64,000 nt of DNA from Methylopila capsulata (GTDB taxonomy: Bacteria; Pseudomonadota; Alphaproteobacteria; Rhizobiales; Methylopilaceae). The position numbers were made by a program, and so were the translations under genes. The notes below the pieces were generated by a model. That model saw only the letters and a program-made list of their open reading frames with translations. It ran no database searches and had not been told where the DNA came from. How positions within the stretch are numbered: the stretch's first letter is position 1; the number at the start of each line of letters is the position of its first letter. Below are positions 8,048-17,442 of the stretch, one piece after another. The stretch is taken from NCBI RefSeq assembly GCF_016907975.1, contig NZ_JAFBCY010000002.1:682001-746000 (forward strand), given 5' to 3'.

Positions 8048-11000
8048 ATGTCGATCCTAGCCGCCCTGCGTCATGTCACGCATTACAAGTACGACCGTCC
8101 CGTCCAGCTCGGGCCCCAGGTGATCCGGCTGCGCCCGGCCCCGCATTCCCGGACGAAGGTCCCGTCGTTCTCGTTGAAGGTGAGCCCGGCGAACCACTTC
8201 ATCAACTGGCAGCAGGACCCCTTCGGCAACTACCTCGCCCGCTTCGTGTTCCCGGAGCCGACGACCGAGTTCAAGATCGAGGTCGACCTGCTGGCCGACA
8301 TGACGGTCTACAACCCGTTCGACTTCTTCGTGGAGGACTACGCCTCGGAGTGGCCCTTCGCCTATGAGGAGTCGCTCGCCGTCGATCTCGCGCCCTACCT
8401 CGAGACCGAACCGGCCGGCCCGCTGCTTCAGGACTTCCTCGCGACGCTCGACCGCAGCGAGACCCGCACGGTCGACTTCCTGGTCGGCCTCAACCGCGTC
8501 CTCCAGCAGCAGACCGCCTATCTCATCCGCATGGAGCCCGGCGTGCAGACGCCGGAGGAGACGCTGACCAAGCGCTCCGGCTCCTGCCGCGACACCACCT
8601 GGCTGCTGGTGCAGACGCTGCGGCATCTGGGCTTCGCCGCCCGCTTCGTGTCGGGCTACCTCATTCAGCTCAAGCCCGACCTGGTCTCGCTCGACGGCCC
8701 CGCGGGCACCGACCACGACTTCACGGACCTGCATGCCTGGACCGAGGTCTACCTGCCGGGCGCCGGCTGGATCGGCCTCGACGCCACCTCGGGCCTGCTG
8801 ACCGGCGAAAGCCACGTACCGCTGGCCGCCACGCCCCACTACCGCACAGCGGCCCCGATCTCGGGCCTCGCGAGCTACGCCGAGGTCGAGTTCGACTTCG
8901 AGATGAAGGTCGACCGCATCGCCGAACGGCCGCGGGTGTCCTTCCCCTTCTCCGACGACAGCTGGGCGGCGCTCGACGCGCTCGGCGAAAAGGTCGACGC
9001 CGAGCTCGTCGCCAACGACGTGCGCCTCACCATGGGCGGCGAGCCCACCTTCGTCTCGATCGACGACTTCCAGTCGGCCGAATGGAACGCCGACGCCACC
9101 GGCCCGCAGAAGCGGGCGCTGGCCGACGACCTGATCCGCCGGCTGCGCGACCGCTTCGCGCCCGGCGGCTTCCTGCACTACGGCCAGGGCAAGTGGTACC
9201 CCGGCGAGACCCTGCCGCGCTGGACCTTCTCGCTCTACTGGCGGAAGGACGGCAAGCCGATCTGGAAGAACCCGGACCTCATCGCCCGCGAGAAGAGCTC
9301 CGAGGAGGCCGACGTCGCCGGCGCGGAGGTTCTGACGCGCGGCGTGGCCGAGCGGCTCGGCGTCGCGCCCGACAACGCCCAGGCGGCCTACGAGGACCCG
9401 TCCTACTGGCTGGTGCGCGAGGCGCAGCTGCCGGCCAACGTCGACCCCTCGAACCCGAAGCTCGAGGACGCCGAAGAGCGCGCGCGCCTCGCCCGGGTGT
9501 TCGACCGCGGGCTGAACAACCCCACGGGCTTCGTGCTGCCGATCCAGGCCTGGCAGGCGCAAGGGGTGCGCTGGGTCTCGGAGCGCTGGGGCACGCGGCG
9601 CGGCAAGCTGTTCCTGTCGCCCGGCGACAGCGCGCTCGGCTACCGCCTGCCGCTCGGCGCCCTGCCCCATCTCAGCAAGAGCGACTTCCCCTATTTCTTC
9701 CCCGCCGATCCGGTGCGCGAGATGGAGCCGCTGCCGGACCCGGAGACGATCGCGCTCGGCCATGAGCAACGCCGCATCTCGACGCCGGACCAGCCGGTCT
9801 GGCAGGCGCCCGCGACGATGCAGAACGAGATCGTCGGCTACGTCCGCACCGCGCTCTCGGTCGAGCCACGCGACGGCAAGCTCTGCGTCTTCATCCCGCC
9901 GATGGAGTCGATCGAGGCCTATCTCGACCTGCTCGCGGCGATCGAGGACACGGCGGAAGAAAGCGGCCTGCTGGTCCAGATCGAGGGCTACGCCCCGCCG
10001 TTCGACCCGCGGGTCAACGTGGTGCGCGTCGCGCCCGATCCCGGCGTGATCGAGGTCAACGTCCACCCCGCCGCCTCGTGGCGGGAGGCGGTCGCGATCA
10101 CCACTGGCGTCTACGACGACGCGCGCCAGTCGCGCCTCGGCGCCGACAAGTTCATGATCGACGGCAAGCACGTCGGCACCGGCGGCGGCAACCACGTGGT
10201 GGTCGGCGGCGCGACGCCGCTCGACAGCCCGTTCCTGCGCCGGCCCGACCTCCTGAAGTCGCTGGTGCTGCACTGGCAGCGCCACCCCTCGCTGAGCTAC
10301 CTGTTCTCGGGCCTGTTCATCGGGCCCACGAGCCAGGCGCCGCGCATCGACGAGGCCCGGCACGACCAACTCTACGAGCTCGAGATCGCGATGGCGAACG
10401 TGCCGGCGCCGGGCGAAGGCCTGGCCCCGCCGCCGTGGCTGGTCGACCGGCTGTTCCGCAACCTGCTGATCGACGTCACCGGCAACACCCACCGCTCCGA
10501 AATCTGCATCGACAAGCTGTACTCGCCGGACGGCCCGACCGGCCGGCTCGGTCTGGTGGAGTTCCGCGGCTTCGAGATGCCGCCGGACCCGCGCATGAGC
10601 CTCGCGCAGCAGCTGCTGATCCGCGCGATGATCGCGAAGTTCTGGAAGGAGCCGGCGCAGGGCGGCTTCGTGCGCTGGGGCACGCGCCTCGCCGACCGCT
10701 TCATGCTGCCGGCCTTCGTCTGGGAAGACTTCCTCGACGTGCTCGAGGATCTGAAGCGGTCGGGCTACCCGGTGCGCGCCGAATGGTTCGAGGCCCAGGC
10801 CGAGTTCCGCTTCCCGTTCTGCGGGCGGATCGAGCGCGAGGGCGTCTCGCTTGAGCTGCGCCAGGCGCTGGAGCCGTGGCACGTCATGGGCGAGACCGGC
10901 GCGATCGGCGGCACCGTCCGCTTCGTGGATTCCTCCGTCGAGCGCCTGCAGGTGAAGCTCACCAACGCGGACCCGGCCCGTCATGTCGTCACCTGCAACG

Positions 11001-11365
11001 GGCGACCCGTGCCGCTGACGCCGACGCGGGTCTCGGGCGAGCAGGTCGCCGGCGTGCGCTTCAAAGCGTGGCAGCCGGCCTCCGGCCTGCATCCGACCAT
11101 CCCGGCGCACGCGCCGCTGACCTTCGACATCTACGACAAGTGGTCGAAGCGCTCGCTCGGCGGCTGCGTCTACCACGTCGCCCATCCCGGCGGCCGGAAC
11201 TACGACACCTTCCCGGTCAACTCCTACGAGGCGGAGGCCCGCCGGCTCGCGCGTTTTGAGGACATCGGCCACACCGGCGGGTCGTTCGAGCCGACGCGCG
11301 AGGCCCCGAACCCGACCTTCCCACACACGCTCGACCTGCGTCGTCCCGCCTGGCTCGGGGGATGA
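8048..11365 (+). CDS. Transglutaminase-like protein with C-terminal DUF2126 domain
   Basis: A 1105-residue protein. Residues 1 to about 85 are the bacterial transglutaminase-like N-terminal strand domain ([22 protein letters not shown]). Residues about 150-270 are a papain-fold transglutaminase core with the Cys in [19 protein letters not shown], the His in [12 protein letters not shown] and the Asp in LDATSG. From about residue 310 to the end is the large DUF2126 region, with motifs [36 protein letters not shown] and [19 protein letters not shown]2126 has been proposed to be an amidoligase-type domain; that is prediction, not proof. The gene heads an operon with ATP-grasp/alpha-E and a second transglutaminase, pointing to synthesis or trimming of a peptide-like product. 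Confidence 0.9.
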   Translation: MSILAALRHVTHYKYDRPVQLGPQVIRLRPAPHSRTKVPSFSLKVSPANHFINWQQDPFGNYLARFVFPEPTTEFKIEVDLLADMTVYNPFDFFVEDYASEWPFAYEESLAVDLAPYLETEPAGPLLQDFLATLDRSETRTVDFLVGLNRVLQQQTAYLIRMEPGVQTPEETLTKRSGSCRDTTWLLVQTLRHLGFAARFVSGYLIQLKPDLVSLDGPAGTDHDFTDLHAWTEVYLPGAGWIGLDATSGLLTGESHVPLAATPHYRTAAPISGLASYAEVEFDFEMKVDRIAERPRVSFPFSDDSWAALDALGEKVDAELVANDVRLTMGGEPTFVSIDDFQSAEWNADATGPQKRALADDLIRRLRDRFAPGGFLHYGQGKWYPGETLPRWTFSLYWRKDGKPIWKNPDLIAREKSSEEADVAGAEVLTRGVAERLGVAPDNAQAAYEDPSYWLVREAQLPANVDPSNPKLEDAEERARLARVFDRGLNNPTGFVLPIQAWQAQGVRWVSERWGTRRGKLFLSPGDSALGYRLPLGALPHLSKSDFPYFFPADPVREMEPLPDPETIALGHEQRRISTPDQPVWQAPATMQNEIVGYVRTALSVEPRDGKLCVFIPPMESIEAYLDLLAAIEDTAEESGLLVQIEGYAPPFDPRVNVVRVAPDPGVIEVNVHPAASWREAVAITTGVYDDARQSRLGADKFMIDGKHVGTGGGNHVVVGGATPLDSPFLRRPDLLKSLVLHWQRHPSLSYLFSGLFIGPTSQAPRIDEARHDQLYELEIAMANVPAPGEGLAPPPWLVDRLFRNLLIDVTGNTHRSEICIDKLYSPDGPTGRLGLVEFRGFEMPPDPRMSLAQQLLIRAMIAKFWKEPAQGGFVRWGTRLADRFMLPAFVWEDFLDVLEDLKRSGYPVRAEWFEAQAEFRFPFCGRIEREGVSLELRQALEPWHVMGETGAIGGTVRFVDSSVERLQVKLTNADPARHVVTCNGRPVPLTPTRVSGEQVAGVRFKAWQPASGLHPTIPAHAPLTFDIYDKWSKRSLGGCVYHVAHPGGRNYDTFPVNSYEAEARRLARFEDIGHTGGSFEPTREAPNPTFPHTLDLRRPAWLGG

Positions 11366-11461
11366 CGCGCCGATCTGTCCATCGCCAAACGCGGCGTGAG
11401 GCGCCATCGTCGCGCGGCGACGATCGACGAGTCGTTCCCTCCGCCCGAAGAGCCTGGTGAC

Positions 11462-13909
11462 GTGCCCCCCGCGAAAGTCCTGACCCCGGCCGCGCCCGAA
11501 CGCGCGGCCAAAGGCGCGCTCCTCGCCGGCTACCGTCCTCCCGTCGGAACCCACGACGAGATGATGACGGCCGACGGGCAAGTGCGGCCGCATTACCGCG
11601 AGATGATCGCCTCGCTCGCCCGCATGGACGAAGCCGAGCGCTCCCGCCGTTTTGCCACCGCCGCGCAGTATCTGCGCGAAGCAGGCGTGTTCTACCGCGT
11701 CTACGGCGCCGTCGATCAGAGCGACCGGCCGCGCTCCTGGCCGCTGGCGCACCCGCCGCTGATCATCGCGCGGGACGAATGGGCGACGCTGGAGGCCGGG
11801 CTGATCCAGCGCGCGGACTTCCTCGAGAAGCTGCTCGGCGACCTCTACGGCGAGCGCTCGCTGGTGCGCGACGGCGTGCTGCCGCCGGCGATTCTCGGCC
11901 GCAATCCCGAGTTCCTGCGGCCGGTGGCCGACCAGGGGAAGTCCGGCCAGCCGCTCATCCGCTTCATCGCCGTCGACCTCGGCCGCGGGCCGGACGGCCA
12001 GTGGTGGGTGCTGGGCGACCGCACCCAGGCGGCCTCCGGCGCCGGCTTCGCGCTGGAGAACCGCGTCGCCACCTCCCGCGCGTTCCCCGACCTGATCCGC
12101 GACCTCAAGATCCAGCGGCTCGCGCGCTTCTTCCGGGATTTCCGCGAGACGCTCTATTCGCTCGACGACGGCAAGGGCGTGCGGGCCGGCCTGCTTTCGC
12201 CCGGGCCCCACAACGAAACCTACTTCGAGCACGCCTATCTCGCCCGCTACCTCGGCCTGCTGCTGCTCGAAGGCGGCGACCTCGCGGTGCACGGCTCGTC
12301 GGTGGAGGTGCGCACCGTCGACGGCGCGAAGCCGATCCGCGTGCTGTGGCGCCGGCTCGATTCGGACTTCGCCGATCCGCTGGAGCTTTATGCCCGCTCG
12401 CGCATCGGCACGCCGGGCCTCGCCCGCGCGGTCCGCGCCGGCGGGGTCGAACTCGTCAACGCGCTGGGGTCCGGCATCCTCGAGACCCGCGCGCTGCTCG
12501 CCTTCCAGCCGGCGCTCGCCAAGGCGCTGCTGGGGGAGGAGCTGAAGCTGCCGACGGTCGCCACCTGGTGGTGCGGGCAGGAGAAGGAGCGCGCCTTCGT
12601 CGCCGAGAACCGCGACCGCCTGTCGCTCGCCCACGCCTTTCCGCAGTCGGCGGAGGCCGGCGAGCGCCGCAAGCCGCTCGACCTCGGCATCCGCGCCGCG
12701 GACTCCGAGGGCTTCGCCGACATGCTGGAGACCAACGGGCTCGACGTGGTGGCGCAGGAGATCGTCGGGCTCTCAACCGCGCCGGTGTTCGTGGACGGCA
12801 AGCTGGTCGCGCGGCCCGTCACCATGCGGGTGTTTTTGGCGCGCGGCGCCGACGGCTGGCGGGTGATGCCCGGCGGCTTCGCGCGCACCTCGAGCTCGAC
12901 CGACCCCAGCGCGGTCTCGATGCAGTCCGGCGGCCATTCGGTGGACGTCTGGGTGCCCGGCGAGCACGAGGAGCGCCAGGTCTCGCTGCTGGAGAAACCC
13001 CGCGGCGGCTTCGCCCGTCGGCTGCCGAGCGCGCCGCCCGCTCGCGCCGCCGACAACCTCTACTGGCTCGGCCGCTACGTCGAGCGCGCCGAGGCCGCGA
13101 CCCGGCTGGTGCGCCTGCACGCCGCCCGGCTCGCCGAAGGCGAGCGCGTCGGCGCGCTGGAGCTGGTGGTGGGCGAGCGGCTGGCGGCGATCGGCGTCGA
13201 CGCCGCGGTGGGCGATCCGACCGAGGGGCTGCTGGACCTCGCTGGCCAGGCCTTCGCCACCGCCTCGCGCATCCGCGACCGGTTCTCGCCGGACGGCTGG
13301 CGGGTGCTGGGCGAGATCGTCGACATGATCGAGGCTTTCCGGGAGGAGCCCGGCGACGTCGCGGCGCTTGCGAGCGGCGTGCTCACCCGGCTGTCCGGCT
13401 TCGCGGGCCTCGTGCACGAGAGCATGTACCAGCACACCGCCTGGCGCTTCCTGCAGTCCGGCCGGCTGATCGAGCGCGGGCGGGTCACCGCGCTGGTCGC
13501 CGCCGCGCTCGCGGGCGAAACGACGCTCGAAGGCGGGCTGGAGGCGCTGCTGGAGTTCACCGACAGCCGCGTCACCTACCGCAGGCGCTACTCGGTGGAC
13601 CTCACCCGCGAGACGGCGCTCGATCTCTCCGTGCTCGATCCGCTCAACCCGCGGTCCGTGGCCTTCCAGGTCAACGGCTTCAAGACGATCCTCGACGCGC
13701 TCCCCGGCCGCAGGCACGGCGAGACGCTGGACATGCTGTCGCGGCGCGCGGTGCGACTGCAGTCGCGGCTCACCACGGGCCACCCCTCCGAGATCGACGA
13801 GGCCTTCCTGAAGCGGATCGCGGAGGATCTGGCAGGGCTGTCCGACCTGCTGTCGCGCCGGTACTTCGGCGCCGGGCCGGCGCTGGCCGAACGGCTGGAA
13901 AGCGAATGA
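11462..13909 (+). CDS. Circularly permuted ATP-grasp protein fused to alpha-E domain
   Basis: About 815 residues with two modules. The first (to about residue 490) is a type-2 circularly permuted ATP-grasp domain with family blocks GYRPPVGTHDEMM, LREAGVFYRVYG, WPLAHPPLIIA, LLGDLYGERSLV and ILGRNPEFLRP. The second (from about residue 520, beginning DNLYWLGRYVERAEAATRLVRLH) is the all-helical alpha-E domain. In many bacteria these are two adjacent genes; here they are one chain. ATP-grasp enzymes form C-N bonds by an acyl-phosphate, so a peptide-ligase role is predicted. An in-frame GTG at 11396 would add 22 residues; I prefer GTG at 11462 because the family-conserved sequence begins soon after, though neither has a strong ribosome site. 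The stop overlaps the next gene (ATGA). Confidence 0.85.
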   Translation: MPPAKVLTPAAPERAAKGALLAGYRPPVGTHDEMMTADGQVRPHYREMIASLARMDEAERSRRFATAAQYLREAGVFYRVYGAVDQSDRPRSWPLAHPPLIIARDEWATLEAGLIQRADFLEKLLGDLYGERSLVRDGVLPPAILGRNPEFLRPVADQGKSGQPLIRFIAVDLGRGPDGQWWVLGDRTQAASGAGFALENRVATSRAFPDLIRDLKIQRLARFFRDFRETLYSLDDGKGVRAGLLSPGPHNETYFEHAYLARYLGLLLLEGGDLAVHGSSVEVRTVDGAKPIRVLWRRLDSDFADPLELYARSRIGTPGLARAVRAGGVELVNALGSGILETRALLAFQPALAKALLGEELKLPTVATWWCGQEKERAFVAENRDRLSLAHAFPQSAEAGERRKPLDLGIRAADSEGFADMLETNGLDVVAQEIVGLSTAPVFVDGKLVARPVTMRVFLARGADGWRVMPGGFARTSSSTDPSAVSMQSGGHSVDVWVPGEHEERQVSLLEKPRGGFARRLPSAPPARAADNLYWLGRYVERAEAATRLVRLHAARLAEGERVGALELVVGERLAAIGVDAAVGDPTEGLLDLAGQAFATASRIRDRFSPDGWRVLGEIVDMIEAFREEPGDVAALASGVLTRLSGFAGLVHESMYQHTAWRFLQSGRLIERGRVTALVAAALAGETTLEGGLEALLEFTDSRVTYRRRYSVDLTRETALDLSVLDPLNPRSVAFQVNGFKTILDALPGRRHGETLDMLSRRAVRLQSRLTTGHPSEIDEAFLKRIAEDLAGLSDLLSRRYFGAGPALAERLESE

Positions 13910-14784
13910 TCTACGACCTCGTCCTCAAGATCGGCTACGACTACCCCTCGGAAGTGAAGGACGCGCGCCACATCCTGCGGGTGCGGCCGCGGTCGGGACG
14001 GGGCCAGGAGGTCGGCGCGACGCAGGTGACGATCGTCCCGCGGCCGGACGAGCAGACCGCCGAACGCGATTTCTTCGGCAACGCGCTCGACCACCTCCTG
14101 CTGCTGCCGCCGCACGAGGCGCTCTCCGTCACGATGAAGACCCGGGTGACGGTCACGCGCCCGGCCCCCGATCTCGCCAAGACGCCCACCGTCGCCGCCG
14201 TCCGCGCCGCCGCGGCCCGCCTGCGCGATCCCGGCCCGGGCGGGGCGATGCACTTCCTCGGGCCGAGCCGTCTCGTGCGGCTGGGCGAGACCTTCACCGC
14301 CTATGGCGAAGCGGCGATGGACGACGACGCGCCGATCGGCGAGGCGCTGCTCGCCTTCTCCAAGAGCATCAAGGCCGATTTCAAGTACGCGCCCGGCGCG
14401 ACCACGGTCGACACGCCGGCGGAGGAGGCCTTCGCCCGCCGCGAGGGCGTGTGCCAGGACTTCGCCCATGTGATGATCGCGAGCCTCCGGGGGATCGGGA
14501 TTCCCGCGGCCTACGTCAGCGGCTTCCTGCGGACCGAGCCGCCCAAGGGCCGACCGCGGCTGGAGGGCGCCGACGCGATGCATGCGTGGGTCGACGTCTG
14601 GCTGGGCGAGGAGATCGGCTGGATGGGGTTCGACCCCACCAACGCCATGGTCACCCTCGACGACCACATCGTGGCCGCGGTCGGACGGGACTACTCCGAC
14701 GTCGCTCCCATCGACGGCGTCCTCATCACCGCCGGCCCCCAGAAGACGCGCCACAGCGTGGACGTCGTTCCCGTCAAGCCATGA
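13906..14784 (+). CDS. Transglutaminase-like family protein
   Basis: A 292-residue stand-alone transglutaminase-like protein. The N-terminal strand-rich domain (MIYDLVLKIGYDYPSEVKDARHILRVRP) precedes a papain-fold core with catalytic Cys in REGVCQDFAHVMIASLRGIG, His in DAMHAWVDVWLG and Asp in GFDPTN. No signal peptide is seen, so it is probably cytoplasmic. Members of this type occur as the third gene of ATP-grasp/alpha-E operons and are thought to act as peptidases or amide-transfer enzymes on the product. Start and stop both overlap neighbours by ATGA, so translation is coupled to the ATP-grasp gene upstream and to the cytochrome b561 gene downstream. Confidence 0.9.
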   Translation: MIYDLVLKIGYDYPSEVKDARHILRVRPRSGRGQEVGATQVTIVPRPDEQTAERDFFGNALDHLLLLPPHEALSVTMKTRVTVTRPAPDLAKTPTVAAVRAAAARLRDPGPGGAMHFLGPSRLVRLGETFTAYGEAAMDDDAPIGEALLAFSKSIKADFKYAPGATTVDTPAEEAFARREGVCQDFAHVMIASLRGIGIPAAYVSGFLRTEPPKGRPRLEGADAMHAWVDVWLGEEIGWMGFDPTNAMVTLDDHIVAAVGRDYSDVAPIDGVLITAGPQKTRHSVDVVPVKP

Positions 14785-15377
14785 GCGCCCAAATGCAGGA
14801 GAGCGTCGCCGCAGGGCGGCGGCCGGACGGCGTCGCGCTGGACACGCCCCGGCGCTACGGGCTCGTCACCCGGCTGTTCCACGGGACGCTGGCCGCGCTC
14901 GTGCTGTGGCAGTTCGCGATCGTCGCGCTCTACAAGATCTTCGGCGAGACGCCATGGCTGAACGGGATCGCCCGCTTCGGCCCCCACGGCTACGTGGGCC
15001 TCGCGGTGCTGGCGATCGCCGTGCCCCGGTCGCTCTGGCGCCTGAGCCAGCTCCGCCGCCAGCCGCCGCAGGAGCGCGGCGCGCTCGGCCGCCTCGCGCG
15101 GCTCAGCCACCTCGCGCTGCACGGGCTGATGGTCGTCGTGCCGGCGCTCGCGCTGGTGCGCATCTACGGCAAGGGCAAGGGCTGGGAGATTGGCGGGGTC
15201 ACGCTCATTCCCACCACCGGCCGCGAGGAGCCTTGGCTGATCGCGGCGCCGGACGCGCTGCACGGGCCGCTGTCCTGGGCGCTGCTGGCGCTGATCGCGG
15301 GCCATGTCGGCATGGCGCTGACGCACGCGCTGGTCTGGCGCGACGGGACACTCAAGCGGATGTTCGGGCGGCTCTGA
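14781..15377 (+). CDS. Cytochrome b561 family membrane protein
   Basis: A 198-residue integral membrane protein with four predicted transmembrane helices at about residues 30-50, 68-85, 110-128 and 160-185. Candidate b-heme ligands are His in LFHGTLAALVLWQF, His in RFGPHGYVGLAVL, His in LSHLALHGLMVV and His in DALHGPLSWALLALIAGHVG, which fits the di-heme cytochrome b561 pattern. Such proteins pass electrons between a membrane quinone pool and a periplasmic or partner redox protein. The ATGA overlap with the transglutaminase gene places it in that operon, although a redox role there is not obvious. A tRNA on the opposite strand follows after 33 bases. Confidence 0.85.
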   Translation: MSAQMQESVAAGRRPDGVALDTPRRYGLVTRLFHGTLAALVLWQFAIVALYKIFGETPWLNGIARFGPHGYVGLAVLAIAVPRSLWRLSQLRRQPPQERGALGRLARLSHLALHGLMVVVPALALVRIYGKGKGWEIGGVTLIPTTGREEPWLIAAPDALHGPLSWALLALIAGHVGMALTHALVWRDGTLKRMFGRL

Positions 15378-15410
15378 GCGTCGCCCGCCGGCGCGGACCG
15401 GCTGGGAAAC

Positions 15411-15487
15411 TGGCGATCCCGGGAGGGCTCGAACCTCCGACCTACGGTTTAGGAAACCGTCGCTCTGTCCAGCTGAGCTACGGGACC
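15411..15487 (-). tRNA. tRNA-Arg (anticodon CCT)
   Basis: A complete cloverleaf reads on the minus strand from 15487: acceptor GGTCCCG pairs with CGGGATC (one G-T pair), D-arm GCTC/GAGC, anticodon stem ACGGT/ACCGT around loop TTCCTAA (anticodon CCT, reads AGG), T-arm GGAGG/CCTCC with loop TTCGAGC, discriminator G and an encoded CCA end. It decodes a rare codon in this GC-rich genome. Confidence 0.97.
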
Positions 15488-15642
15488 GGCCGGCCGCGGT
15501 CGTAGCATGGCCGATCGCGTTTTGCACGGGGGCGCGCGGCGGGTTTCGCGACCGCCTCGCAGTTGCGAACTCAGCGGTTGAACGGTTGTCGCCGGTCCGC
15601 TAAGCGCTCCGCTTCCGAACACGCGCGAACGGCGGGCGAGGC

Positions 15643-16530
15643 ATGGACCAGACGGCGAAGATCGCCCTCGGAAGCATCGTTGTCGGCGTCGCGGTGCTGG
15701 CGCTGAAGACGGTCGCCTATCTGCTGACCGGCTCCGTCGCGCTGTACTCGGACGCCGCCGAGAGCGTCGTGAACGTGGCGGCGGCGGTCGCGGCCTTCGT
15801 CGCCGTGCGCCTCTCCGCGGCGCCGCCCGACAGCAACCACCCCTACGGCCACCACAAGGCCGAGTACCTCTCGGCCGTGACCGAGGGCGTGCTGATCGTC
15901 GTGGCGGCGGCGGCGATCTTCAACGAGGCCTACCGCGCCTTTCTCGATCCGCGTCCTCTGGAGCTGACCCCGCTCGGCATCGGGGCGAACCTCGCCGCGA
16001 GCGCGATCAACGCCGTCTGGTGCCTCCTGCTGCTGCGGCGCGGCCGCACCCTGCGCTCGCCCGCGCTCGTCGCCGACGGCAAGCACCTGATGACCGACGT
16101 CGTCTCCTCGATCGGGGTGCTGATCGGCATCGGCGCGGCGGTGTGGACCGGCAAGGCCTGGCTCGACCCCGCCATCGCCTGCCTCGTCGCCGTGAACGTG
16201 CTGTGGTCGGGCTTCCAGCTGGTGCGCGCCTCGGTCGGCGGGTTGATGGACGAGGCCGCCGACGACGCCACCGTCGCCCGCATCAAGAGCGTGATCGCCG
16301 CCAACGCCGACGGCGCGATCGAGGCCCACGACCTGCGCACGCGGCAGGCGGGGCGGCTGACCTTCGTGGACTTCCATCTGGTGGTGCCGCGCGACCTGCG
16401 GGTGGCCGAAGCGCACGACATCTGCGACCGCATCGAGCGCGCGCTGCACGACGACGACGCCGACACGATCGTGACCATCCACGTCGAGCCCGACGAGAAG
16501 GCGAAGCACGCCGGAATCATCGTGCTGTAA
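15643..16530 (+). CDS. Cation diffusion facilitator (CDF) family transporter
   Basis: A 295-residue metal/proton antiporter of the inner membrane. It has six predicted helices in the first 200 residues, the helix-2 signature LYSDAAESVVNVAAAV with the metal-binding Asp, the HPYGHHKAEYLS loop, and the helix-5 metal site HLMTD in VADGKHLMTDVVSSIG. The C-terminal cytoplasmic domain (from about residue 205) ends with a metal-binding pattern VTIHVEPDEKAKH. CDF proteins export Zn, Fe, Mn or Co; the metal cannot be set from sequence alone. ATG at 15643 follows a GCGAGG stretch and begins immediately before the first helix. It stands alone as a transcription unit. Confidence 0.92.
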   Translation: MDQTAKIALGSIVVGVAVLALKTVAYLLTGSVALYSDAAESVVNVAAAVAAFVAVRLSAAPPDSNHPYGHHKAEYLSAVTEGVLIVVAAAAIFNEAYRAFLDPRPLELTPLGIGANLAASAINAVWCLLLLRRGRTLRSPALVADGKHLMTDVVSSIGVLIGIGAAVWTGKAWLDPAIACLVAVNVLWSGFQLVRASVGGLMDEAADDATVARIKSVIAANADGAIEAHDLRTRQAGRLTFVDFHLVVPRDLRVAEAHDICDRIERALHDDDADTIVTIHVEPDEKAKHAGIIVL

Positions 16531-16555
16531 CCCCCGCGTTAACCCGTCATCCACC

Positions 16556-17425
16556 ATGCGAAACCTACCGTTTCGCGTGTTCCAGAGTGCTGCGCCCGCG
16601 TTCCTGACAGGCCCCGCCATCGCCCTGCCGGCGACGGTCGCGCTCGCCCTGCTTCTCGCCGGTTCCCCCTCCCTCGCCGCGCCCTGCGTCCTGTCCGCCA
16701 AGGCCGAGAGCGTCCGGGTGGAGCGGGCGCTCGACGGCGACACCGCGGCGCTTGCGGACGGCCGGACGCTGCGGCTCGCCGGCATCCTCGCGCCCAAGGC
16801 GCCGCTCGGGACGCGGGAGGCCGACTGGCCGCCGGCGGACGCCGCCGCGACGACCCTCCGCGCCCTCGTCGCGGACCGCCCTTTCGTCCTCCGGGCCGCG
16901 CTCGCGAGCCCCGACCGGCACGGAAGGATCGTCGGCTATCTCGCCGCCGAGGGAGCCGCCGACCCCGCGGGGCTCTCGGCCGAACTGCTCGCCCGCGGCG
17001 TCGCCCGCGCGGCCGCCGACAGGGCCGGGCGTGACTGCCGCGCCACGCTCCTCGCCGCGGAGGACGGCGCCCGCCGCGCAAGCCTTGGTTTGTGGACAAA
17101 TACGTACTACGAGGTCCGGGACGCCGCCGACGGCGACGCCTTCGCAGGTTCCGTCGGCCGTTTCGAGATCGCCGAAGGACGCGTGGCGAGCGTACGCACC
17201 GTGAACGGACGGCTTTACGTGAATTTCGGACGCCGCTGGCGCGACGCTCTTGCACTGGTCCTGAGCGAGGCCGCCGCGAAACGGCTGGGCGGCGCGGAGG
17301 CTCTCGGCCTGTCGCCCGGCGCGCGCCTGAGGGTTCGCGGCATGATCGAACGGCGCCTCGGCCCGACGATCGCCGTGACCGAGGCCGCCCAGATCGAAAA
17401 GCTCGGCCTGGCGGGCGCGAGATGA
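16556..17425 (+). CDS. Secreted thermonuclease-like (SNase fold) protein
   Basis: A 289-residue protein with a signal peptide (hydrophobic residues about 18-40 ending SPSLAAP). The following region, VERALDGDTAALADGRTLRLAGILAPKAPLGT, matches the start of the staphylococcal nuclease OB-fold (DGDT, a strand, then RLxGI.AP). Further on, LLARGVARA and LLAAEDGARRASLGLW correspond to the family's last helices. A second OB-like segment (VASVRTVNGRLYVNFGRRWRDALALVLS) fills the C-terminus. Whether it is catalytically active is uncertain because the usual second-shell Arg/Glu set is not clear. Its stop overlaps an upstream candidate start of the M48 protease gene, so the two are probably one operon. Confidence 0.8.
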   Translation: MRNLPFRVFQSAAPAFLTGPAIALPATVALALLLAGSPSLAAPCVLSAKAESVRVERALDGDTAALADGRTLRLAGILAPKAPLGTREADWPPADAAATTLRALVADRPFVLRAALASPDRHGRIVGYLAAEGAADPAGLSAELLARGVARAAADRAGRDCRATLLAAEDGARRASLGLWTNTYYEVRDAADGDAFAGSVGRFEIAEGRVASVRTVNGRLYVNFGRRWRDALALVLSEAAAKRLGGAEALGLSPGARLRVRGMIERRLGPTIAVTEAAQIEKLGLAGAR

Positions 17426-17442
17426 CGGGAGGGGCTTGCGGC

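Noticed and set aside
8057-12634. A 1525-codon open frame on the minus strand opposite the transglutaminase and ATP-grasp genes
   Set aside because: Its protein is low-complexity (Arg, Ala, Gly, Val, Asp, His, Gln rich) with no domain; it is the antisense shadow of two well-supported genes, a common effect of high GC at third codon positions.
11779-13905. Long alternative plus-strand frame over the ATP-grasp/alpha-E gene
   Set aside because: Arg/Ala/Gly/Pro-rich translation without domains; only the portion after 13906 is real (the transglutaminase).
15411-15487. Possible integration site at the tRNA-Arg(CCT) gene
   Set aside because: No integrase gene, no direct repeat of the tRNA 3' end and no shift in base composition nearby.
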